This document shows positions 7,594 to 14,642 of a stretch of DNA of 64,000 bases, one piece after another; position 1 is the stretch's first letter; each line of letters begins with the position of its first letter. Made by a program: the position numbers and the translations under genes. Location of the stretch: contig JAJFFC010000014.1 in NCBI GenBank assembly GCA_021776795.1, positions 1 to 64,000 on the forward strand, in the 5' to 3' direction. The notes beneath the pieces were generated by a model that did no database searches, was not told where the DNA came from, and saw nothing but the letters and a program-made list of their open reading frames with translations. The DNA is from Planctomycetota bacterium (lineage in GTDB: Bacteria > Planctomycetota > UBA1135).

Positions 7594-10204
7594 GAGCGGC
7601 AAGCAACCCCAAGAGCGATTCCGAAGTGATTATCGCGCGCCCGACTTTGAGATCGAGCGTACCGACATGCTGTTTCGATTAGAGGCAGACCAAGCCATCG
7701 TCGAAACTACCCTAATTATGCGCCGCGGCGAAGATGCTAATGGTGCCTTCCTGGACCTCGATGGCGAGGATCTTGAACTGTTGGAGGTGCGCCTCGATGG
7801 CGTCGCCCTAGCGGCTGGCAGCTACGAGTTAGATGAAGAGGGCCTTCACCTTGGCGCGGTACCAGATGCTTTTGAGCTATTTACCCGGGTCCGCTTGCGC
7901 CCTCAAGAGAATATGCAACTGAGTGGCTTGTACCGCTCGAACGGAGTGTTCTGTACCCAGTGTGAGGCAGAAGGTTTTCGCCGCATCACCTTCTATCCAG
8001 ATCGCCCCGATGTCATGTCCAAGTTCCGCGTTCGTGTTGAGGCGCCCAAGGCCTTAGCGCCGGTTTTGCTGAGCAATGGCAATCTTTGCGAAGCGGGCGA
8101 TTTAGATGGCGATGGTCATTACGTGGTGTGGGAAGATCCTTTTCCCAAGCCAAGTTATTTATTCGCTTTGGTGGCGGGTGACCTTGGCGTGAAGCGCGGC
8201 ACATTCCAAACCATGGAAGGCCGCGATGTTTCCTTGGCGATTTGGTCCGAGCACCGCAACGTTTCGCAGTTGGACCACGCCATGGAGGCTTTGCAGCAAT
8301 CGATGAAGTGGGACGAAGAGCGTTTTGGCTTGGCTTATGACCTAGACATCTACAACGTGGTTGCGGTGGAAGATTTCAACATGGGCGCGATGGAGAACAA
8401 GGGCCTCAATGTGTTCAACACCGCCTATGTTCTGGCCTCCCCGAAAACAGCGACCGATGGCGATTACCTCGGGATTACTGGTGTCATTGGCCACGAGTAC
8501 TTCCACAATTGGACCGGCAACCGTGTCACCTGCAAAGATTGGTTTCAGCTGACCCTGAAGGAAGGCTTGACGGTATATCGAGATCAGCTTTTCTCGGCCG
8601 ATATGGCTTCGCCAGCGATCAAGCGCATCAGCGATGTGCGTGCTTTGCGTGCCGCCCAGTTCCGCGAAGATTCTGGTCCAATGGCGCATCCGATTCGCCC
8701 GGAATCCTACATCGCGATGGACAATTTTTACACCGCCACGGTGTATTCCAAAGGCGCCGAGGTGGTGCGCATGTATGCCACCCTTTTGGGTGACGACGGC
8801 TTCCGTCGTGGCATGGATTTGTACTTCGAGCGTCACGATGGCCAAGCGGTCAGCTGCGATGACTTCCGCGCCGCCATGGCCGATGCTAATCAACGAGACC
8901 TGACTCAGTTCGAGCGCTGGTATTCCCAAGCCGGAACCCCGGTAGTGAATGCCCATGGAACCTACGATTCTTCCACTCAGTCCTACACCCTAGAATTGAC
9001 GCAGTCCTGCCCGGCAACTCCGGGGCAGCCGACCAAAGAGCCGTTCCATGTTCCTGTGGCGGTAGGTTTGCTTGGTCGCAAAGGAGAAGAGTTGGTGGCG
9101 ACCAGGGTGCTGGAGCTTACGCAGGAAAAACAAGCCTTCGTCTTTGAGGACATTGCCGTTCCACCAGTGCCTAGTTTGCTGCGCGGCTTTTCCGCACCAG
9201 TGAAGCTCGACTTTGATTACCCCGAGGAAGAGCTTGCGCTTTTGTTGGCGCATGACACAGATCCTTTCCAACGCTGGGATGCAGGCCAGCGCTTGGCCAT
9301 GAACACACTCCTGCGTGGAGTGTCGGCCGCGCAATCTGGCGACGAGGCCGAGGTGCCGGAACTCCTGGTTGAGGCCCTGCGCAGCGTCTTGTGCGATCGC
9401 AGCTTGGATCCTGCCCTGGTCGCGGCATCCATGCGTTTGCCTGCCGAAGCAGCTATCGCCGCGGAACTCGAGGTCATTGACCCGGTGGCGATTCATCAGG
9501 CGCGTCGCCAGGTTCTGGCCAAGTTGGCTCAAGCTCTGCGTGAGCCCTTGCACCAGGCCTATGCCGAGTTCACCACGGAAGGTCCATATCGTCCCTGCAA
9601 AGAGGACATGGCGCGCCGCGATTTGCGCCACCTGGCACTGGGTTACCTGAGTATCAGCGGTGAGGCCGAGGGGCTTGCTTTGGCTGAGCAGCTGTATCAA
9701 TCGGCAAACAACATGAGCGATCGCATGTGCGCCTTGGTGTGCTTAGCGGCGCATGTTTGTCCCCAGCGCGATGTTGCCCTCGACGATTTCCTGAACCGCT
9801 ATCGCGAACACCCACTGGTGGTCGACAAATGGCTGGCAGTGCAGGCTTCGTCTGGCGCCGATGACACGTTGGGCCGAGTCCAATCTCTTCTGGAGCACGA
9901 AGCCTTCTCACGTCGCAATCCGAACAAAGTGCGCTCCCTGGTGCGGACCTTTGGCGCCAACCAACTCATCTTCCATCAAGAAGATGGAGCGGGATATGCC
10001 TTGATTGGGCAGGAGATTGCCACGATCGATTCTATGAACCCTCAAGTCGCCTCGCGACTTGCTGGTAGTTTCAGCACCTGGCGCCGTTTCGACGACGCCC
10101 GCCAGCAGAAAATGCAAAAAGAGTTGCAGGCTCTCGCCAAGCGCGAAGGCTTGTCCAAAGACACCCTCGAGATCGTGCAGCGGTCTCTCGAATCCGCCCC
10201 CTAA
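7592..10204 (+). CDS. pepN: Aminopeptidase N (M1 family zinc metallopeptidase)
   Basis: The protein removes N-terminal residues from peptides in the cytoplasm. It has the exopeptidase motif MGAMENKG near residue 260 and the zinc motif HEYFHNW followed, after the usual spacing, by KEGLTVYRDQ, supplying the third ligand Glu. The predicted length from ATG 7592 is 870 residues, the same as Escherichia coli PepN. Longer in-frame starts upstream read into the antisense of the divergent gene and lack homology. TAGAAT 8 nt upstream supports this start. The gene is followed closely by purD, whose putative -10 overlaps the pepN stop codon. Confidence 0.93.
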   Translation: MSGKQPQERFRSDYRAPDFEIERTDMLFRLEADQAIVETTLIMRRGEDANGAFLDLDGEDLELLEVRLDGVALAAGSYELDEEGLHLGAVPDAFELFTRVRLRPQENMQLSGLYRSNGVFCTQCEAEGFRRITFYPDRPDVMSKFRVRVEAPKALAPVLLSNGNLCEAGDLDGDGHYVVWEDPFPKPSYLFALVAGDLGVKRGTFQTMEGRDVSLAIWSEHRNVSQLDHAMEALQQSMKWDEERFGLAYDLDIYNVVAVEDFNMGAMENKGLNVFNTAYVLASPKTATDGDYLGITGVIGHEYFHNWTGNRVTCKDWFQLTLKEGLTVYRDQLFSADMASPAIKRISDVRALRAAQFREDSGPMAHPIRPESYIAMDNFYTATVYSKGAEVVRMYATLLGDDGFRRGMDLYFERHDGQAVSCDDFRAAMADANQRDLTQFERWYSQAGTPVVNAHGTYDSSTQSYTLELTQSCPATPGQPTKEPFHVPVAVGLLGRKGEELVATRVLELTQEKQAFVFEDIAVPPVPSLLRGFSAPVKLDFDYPEEELALLLAHDTDPFQRWDAGQRLAMNTLLRGVSAAQSGDEAEVPELLVEALRSVLCDRSLDPALVAASMRLPAEAAIAAELEVIDPVAIHQARRQVLAKLAQALREPLHQAYAEFTTEGPYRPCKEDMARRDLRHLALGYLSISGEAEGLALAEQLYQSANNMSDRMCALVCLAAHVCPQRDVALDDFLNRYREHPLVVDKWLAVQASSGADDTLGRVQSLLEHEAFSRRNPNKVRSLVRTFGANQLIFHQEDGAGYALIGQEIATIDSMNPQVASRLAGSFSTWRRFDDARQQKMQKELQALAKREGLSKDTLEIVQRSLESAP

Positions 10205-10207
10205 AAT
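10202..10207 (+). promoter_or_regulatory. -10-like TAAAAT overlapping the pepN stop codon
   Basis: TAAAAT includes the TAA stop of pepN (10202-10204) and lies 12 nt before the purD ATG. It would give purD a leader of about 5 nt, independent of pepN transcription. Confidence 0.4.
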
Positions 10208-10219
10208 CCCCTCGCGAAC

Positions 10220-11515
10220 ATGCGCGTACTCATCATTGGTTCTGGCGGGAGAGAGCACTCTCTCGCTTGGAAAATTTCGCAGTCTCCGCTGCTCGAAACC
10301 TTATGGACGGCTCCTGGAAATCCAGGAACGGCCGCCTTGGGGACTAACGTCGCCATGGCTGTCGACGACATCCCGGAGATTGTGCGTTTCGCCAAGAGCA
10401 ACAAAGTGGATTTGGTGGTCGTCGGCCCCGAAGCCCCCTTAGTCGCTGGCTTGGTCGATGCCTTGGCCCTAGAAGACATTGCTGCCTTCGGACCGCGCCA
10501 AGACGCTGCGGAACTGGAAGGTTCCAAGGCTTACTGCAAGGAAGTTTTGGAGCGCCATCGCGTGCCGACGGCAAGCTATCGCAGCTTTACCTCCTTGAAT
10601 CAGGCACTGAGCTACCTCGATGGTGGCGCGCGTTATCCCTTGGTCGTCAAAGCCTCTGGGCTTGCCGCTGGTAAGGGGGTCGTGATTTGCCAAGAGGCCG
10701 CTACCGCACGTGCAGCAGCGCGCGACATGTTGGAAGGTGCGCGCTTTGGCACCGCCGGTAGCACGATCGTGATCGAAGATTTTCTGGTTGGTCCAGAGGC
10801 TTCGGCTTTTTGCTTGACCGATGGCCGCACCATGTTGCCCTTGGAGTCTTGCCAAGATCACAAGGCGCTACTCGATGGCAATGAAGGCCCAAACACTGGC
10901 GGTATGGGTGCGGTGAGTCCGAATCCAGAGTTGGGCGAGCGCACCAATGGTTTGGTCGAGCGCCAAGTTCTATTGCCGACATTGCACGGTATGAACCGTG
11001 AAGGTCGCCGATTCCAAGGCGTATTGTTCGCAGGCCTCATTCTCACCAGCGGTGGCCCGAAAGTCTTAGAGTACAACGTGCGCTTTGGTGATCCTGAGTG
11101 CCAAATTCTCATGATGCGTTTTGCCGACGACATCCTGCCATACCTTGTGGCTTGCTCTCGCGGCACTTTGGAAGAGTTAGAAGCACCGCGTTGGTCCGCC
11201 AAGCCAGCATGTTGTGTGGTTTTGGCCTCGGCGGGCTATCCAGAGAAATATCCCACCGGCATCCCCATTCACGGCATCGAAAATGTCGAGCAGGGAGAGG
11301 ACTTGCAAGTGTTCCATGCCGGCACCAAGCTCGATGCGGAAGGCCAGTTGGTCAGCGCAGGTGGCAGGGTTCTTACCGTGACCGCTCTAGGGCAAACCAT
11401 GGCCGAGGCACGCCAACGGGCCTATGAGGCTGCCGAACGCATTGATTTCGAAGGCAAGACCATGCGCAGTGATATTGGCCTGGCTGCCGAGGAACATCTG
11501 GAGCGCAGTCGATGA
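10220..11515 (+). CDS. purD: Phosphoribosylamine-glycine ligase
   Basis: PurD joins glycine to 5-phosphoribosylamine using ATP, the second step of purine synthesis. The sequence shows the N-terminal IGSGGREHSLAW motif, the GPEAPLVAG loop, ATP-grasp elements (VVKASGLAAGKGVV, EDFLVGPEAS), the NTGGMGAVSP signature and EYNVRFGDPECQ. The 431-aa length is normal. The stop overlaps the fur start codon by ATGA, so the two are probably cotranslated. Other purine genes occur in the window as purL/purQ (minus strand) and purE. Confidence 0.95.
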   Translation: MRVLIIGSGGREHSLAWKISQSPLLETLWTAPGNPGTAALGTNVAMAVDDIPEIVRFAKSNKVDLVVVGPEAPLVAGLVDALALEDIAAFGPRQDAAELEGSKAYCKEVLERHRVPTASYRSFTSLNQALSYLDGGARYPLVVKASGLAAGKGVVICQEAATARAAARDMLEGARFGTAGSTIVIEDFLVGPEASAFCLTDGRTMLPLESCQDHKALLDGNEGPNTGGMGAVSPNPELGERTNGLVERQVLLPTLHGMNREGRRFQGVLFAGLILTSGGPKVLEYNVRFGDPECQILMMRFADDILPYLVACSRGTLEELEAPRWSAKPACCVVLASAGYPEKYPTGIPIHGIENVEQGEDLQVFHAGTKLDAEGQLVSAGGRVLTVTALGQTMAEARQRAYEAAERIDFEGKTMRSDIGLAAEEHLERSR

Positions 11516-11961
11516 AGCCAGAATCTGCGCTGAAGCGATTTACCGCCTTCCTGCGCGAAAAGGGGTTGCGGTTGACACAACCGCGGTCGGACATCTTAAT
11601 GATGGCATGGAGTACCCATGATCATTTTACTGCCGACCAAATGGTGGCTTGGCTGACCGAAATGGATGGCAAAGCCTCGCGCGCCACGGTTTACCGCACC
11701 CTGTCGCTGTTGGTGGAAGGCGGGTTTCTGTCGTCGATGGACAATGGCCAAGGCACCTTGTTGTATGAACACATTCTTGGCCATGCCCACCACGACCATA
11801 TGGTGTGCTTAGGTTGCTCGCGCATCATTGAGTTCCGATCTGAAGAAATCGAAAGTCTTCAGGAGGAACTTGCTGCGCGTCACCAGTTTCAACTGGTCGA
11901 CCACACCCTTCGCTTGGAAGGGTATTGCGCGAGTTGCCAGCGTCAGCGCAACGACGCCTAA
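11512..11961 (+). CDS. fur: Fur-family metal-responsive repressor
   Basis: This 149-aa protein has the winged helix (LRLTQPRSDIL and KASRATVYRTLSLLVEGG) and the C-terminal metal-binding domain with HAHHDHMVCLGC and a closing CASC pair, so both structural-zinc CxxC motifs are present. Family members sense iron, zinc, manganese or peroxide; the exact metal cannot be told from sequence. The ATG overlaps the purD stop. The stop codon overlaps that of the convergent DUF3568-type gene by 4 bp. No clear Fur box was identified nearby. Confidence 0.88.
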   Translation: MKPESALKRFTAFLREKGLRLTQPRSDILMMAWSTHDHFTADQMVAWLTEMDGKASRATVYRTLSLLVEGGFLSSMDNGQGTLLYEHILGHAHHDHMVCLGCSRIIEFRSEEIESLQEELAARHQFQLVDHTLRLEGYCASCQRQRNDA

Positions 11962-12356
11962 AGGCGCGCCGCGATGGCTTCGGCGACTTCTTTCGCCAGT
12001 TCGCCACGACCGCGGATGCCTAGTTCCGCTGCGTACACCTTGAGGGTGCAAAACTCTGCGGCGTCAGGCATGATCATGACTTGGCAAGCAACCGTTGCTT
12101 TGTCTTCGACCCATTCCACGCGCATGGTGCCAGGCATGCTCTCCACGCCAGAACCTGCACGCTCTTGGCCAACTGATTGCGCAATCGCGAAAACCTGTTG
12201 TGCCGAGCCGTGAAGCAGAATCTCGCCACGATCATCGCTGAAGTCATCGTAGGTCCAGATGCCAACAGCGGCGCCGAAGCCGGCCAGGATGATTGGGGCG
12301 GCGCAGGAGAAGGAAGCAAGCAGAGTCAGGAGAAGCGGGATGCGGAGACGGTTCAT
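11958..12356 (-). CDS. DUF3568-like lipoprotein
   Basis: The 132-aa product starts with a lipoprotein signal (RIPLLLTLLASFSCAAP; lipid-attachment Cys near residue 18) and a short Gly/Ala hydrophobic segment (LAGFGAAVGIWTYDD). The rest is a small alpha/beta domain with the pattern GSAQQVFAIAQ then VESMPGTMRVEW, as in DUF3568 proteins, whose function is unknown. The ATG lies 10 nt downstream of the ChaN-like gene's stop on the same strand, so the two form an operon. The stop overlaps that of fur. Confidence 0.6.
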   Translation of the reverse strand: MNRLRIPLLLTLLASFSCAAPIILAGFGAAVGIWTYDDFSDDRGEILLHGSAQQVFAIAQSVGQERAGSGVESMPGTMRVEWVEDKATVACQVMIMPDAAEFCTLKVYAAELGIRGRGELAKEVAEAIAARL

Positions 12357-12366
12357 GGTGACGGCT

Positions 12367-13770
12367 TTATGAGGCCGCCAGGATTGTAGCCGTCAGCGCC
12401 CTCCAATCGAAGCCCTCTCCTTCGCCAAACAATAAATGGCGCAAATCGGCTGGCCCTGCGTTGCGTTGAGCGAGGATTCCGTGGCCCAATTGTGAGCCCC
12501 AAACGCGTGTGGCGAGGACCTCTAGCGCTGGATTCAGGTTTTCTCGGTCCAACTGCTCGATGCGCAGGGTCTTCAACGCTAGGGCGCAAACCAGGGCTTG
12601 GTCAGTGCCGACGAATAGAGCCTCGGCCTCGGTGCGCGCGTCCAGCTTGCGCAGGAATGGGTTGGCGACTCGTGCCGCGGCATGGCGGAAGGCGGAGCGA
12701 CGCAATTCAGCCTGCATCGAGACATCTTGCACCACTCGCTGGTCACAAATGATGAGATGAGCGGCAGCTTGGGTCAGAAGATTGAGGTCCGCGGAGCGAG
12801 GAGTCCAAAGCCAGGGCCGCCGCGGGTGGAACAGGTCTCGCTTGGGTGGATGGTCGACAGACAAGGCTTCCTGCCAGACGGTTGGCAGCTGTTGATGGAA
12901 CTCGTGCCAGCGGCGGCGGGGGAACAGCGTCAGTTCCATCCCCGGTGCCTCCAAACCAATGAGATCGGCGAAACATTGTGCGGCTGCAGCGACTAGGTAA
13001 CCCATCGCTTCTTGCAGCTCCTCTTCATCACCTTGGCGCATGTCCTGGAGCAGCGCTGCCCAAAGGTGCAGGGGGGGCGTTTCCATCCATGCCCAATGTC
13101 CAGCTAAGGCCAGTTTCAAATGCTCAGCACCCTGGTGGATGCCGCGCGCCTGCCACAACGGCTCCGGCGACTGATGAATGACCATGGGCTCAAGGTCAGC
13201 CTCGCGTAAAAGCTTGGGCAGATGGGCATCCGCCATATGCCAATCACCACCGTGGAAAATGGTTTTAGTGGCGCGGTGTGGTTGGCGCAAACGCATCAGG
13301 AGGTCGGTGGCGACGCGGTCCCGGTGTTGAATACTGCCATCACTCCAGGCGCCGATGATGGTGCCTTTGCGTTCGGCGAGAAGTTGCAATGCTGGACCAT
13401 AGGCTTCTTCCAGTGGCTCGCCGGTCACGAGCGGCGGTGCACCACCAGCAATGGCAAGTTGCGCGGTAAGGGTGGTGCCTAAGGGCAGCAACTCCAACAC
13501 TAGATTGATAGGTTGGTCCAAGGGCATGGCTGCCAGCAGTGTGGCTAAACCACGACGCGAGCGTTCGCTGGCGTGAAAGTCCGAAACTAAAAGAACCTGA
13601 GCCATACGCGCAGCGCGCAAAAATTCCTCGCCAGTCGCTTCGACGGGGGTGGCGGAAAGAGTGTCTTCCCAGGCTTTTTGATAGCTCTTTAAATGGGCCG
13701 GGATTGCGGGCATTTCCGGCGACCAAGCTTGACGCAAGCTGGTTTCAAACTGGGCCATAGAGGTGGCCAT
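12367..13770 (-). CDS. ChaN/Tiki-superfamily-like protein
   Basis: The 467-aa product has VLLVSDFHASERS followed by NLVLELLP, resembling the ChaN/Tiki fold (LIGExHxxxxH then an E-rich strand), in which conserved His and Glu bind metal or haem. Further His motifs are FHGGDWHMAD and MVIHQSPEP. No signal peptide is seen, unlike classical ChaN lipoproteins. The C-terminal 250 residues are not recognised. ATG 13770 is preferred over an in-frame GTG at 13791. It is cotranscribed with the DUF3568-like lipoprotein. A role in haem or metal handling is only a family-level guess. Confidence 0.5.
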   Translation of the reverse strand: MATSMAQFETSLRQAWSPEMPAIPAHLKSYQKAWEDTLSATPVEATGEEFLRAARMAQVLLVSDFHASERSRRGLATLLAAMPLDQPINLVLELLPLGTTLTAQLAIAGGAPPLVTGEPLEEAYGPALQLLAERKGTIIGAWSDGSIQHRDRVATDLLMRLRQPHRATKTIFHGGDWHMADAHLPKLLREADLEPMVIHQSPEPLWQARGIHQGAEHLKLALAGHWAWMETPPLHLWAALLQDMRQGDEEELQEAMGYLVAAAAQCFADLIGLEAPGMELTLFPRRRWHEFHQQLPTVWQEALSVDHPPKRDLFHPRRPWLWTPRSADLNLLTQAAAHLIICDQRVVQDVSMQAELRRSAFRHAAARVANPFLRKLDARTEAEALFVGTDQALVCALALKTLRIEQLDRENLNPALEVLATRVWGSQLGHGILAQRNAGPADLRHLLFGEGEGFDWRALTATILAAS

Positions 13771-13859
13771 TTGGGGAACAGAAGAGGGCACCCCACTATT
13801 TCGGCATTCCTAGCGTGGAGACTTTAAAACCCGCGCAATGGCAGGAAGGGCGCCAGAAG

Positions 13860-14642
13860 CTAGGCCAGCGAAGGCGTTTTTGCGGTCGCCAATAGTCCGC
13901 GGAAGAAGGCAAGGCCTTCCTCGCCGGTGCCCCAAGCGCCAGCGCCTCGGTCGGGAAGGTGCTGTGCGGATAGGTTTCTTTCCGGGTGGGGCATCAGGCC
14001 AAGGATGCGGCCTGAAGTCGAGACCAGTCCGGCAATGGCATCAATCGTGCCGGAAGGGCAATGCGGGAAGTCCGCGCAGGCCTCGCCAGAGGCATCGGCA
14101 TAGCGCAGGGCAATCACCCCAGCCTGCTCCAAGCGGGCGACGTCGGCGGCGCCTTCGGCAAGCACCAGTTGGCCCTCGGCATGAGCAGAAACGGCAGGCA
14201 GAATGCTACCAACCGGCAAGATATGCCCCAGAGCTTCTTCCACTTTGAGTCGCGACCAGCGGCATTCAAAGCGGTGACTGGTATTCCAAGTCAACGACAA
14301 ACGCACGCCATGGACATTAGGCAACAGGCCGGCTTTGACTAAGACCTGGAAGCCATTGCATACGCCAAACAAGGTGCCTCCACGATGATGTAGCGCCTGC
14401 AACTCATCGGCTAAAAAACGTTCGACTTCGAGCGCGAGAACGCGACCGGCGCCGAGGTCATCTCCATAGGTAAAGCCACCTGGAATGGCGAAGACATCGC
14501 AGTCGCGCACCAGTTCCGGTTGTGCCATGAGAGTGGAGATGTGGTGCTCGACCACAGTCGCGCCGGCTTGCTCAAAAGCAAAACGCAGTTCGCGATCGCA
14601 GTTGACGCCAGAGGCAAAGAGTTGCAGGACTCGAGGCTTCAT
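13860..14642 (-). CDS. purQ: Phosphoribosylformylglycinamidine synthase, glutaminase subunit
   Basis: PurQ releases ammonia from glutamine for the fourth step of purine synthesis. The 260-aa class I amidotransferase has the nucleophile motif GTLFGVCNGFQ (catalytic Cys) and a C-terminal GLMPHPERN with the catalytic His and Glu. Early residues (QLFASGVNCDRE, IPGGFTYGDDL) match the family. Its ATG overlaps the purL stop, so the two subunits are translationally coupled in the order purL-purQ. Confidence 0.94.
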   Translation of the reverse strand: MKPRVLQLFASGVNCDRELRFAFEQAGATVVEHHISTLMAQPELVRDCDVFAIPGGFTYGDDLGAGRVLALEVERFLADELQALHHRGGTLFGVCNGFQVLVKAGLLPNVHGVRLSLTWNTSHRFECRWSRLKVEEALGHILPVGSILPAVSAHAEGQLVLAEGAADVARLEQAGVIALRYADASGEACADFPHCPSGTIDAIAGLVSTSGRILGLMPHPERNLSAQHLPDRGAGAWGTGEEGLAFFRGLLATAKTPSLA

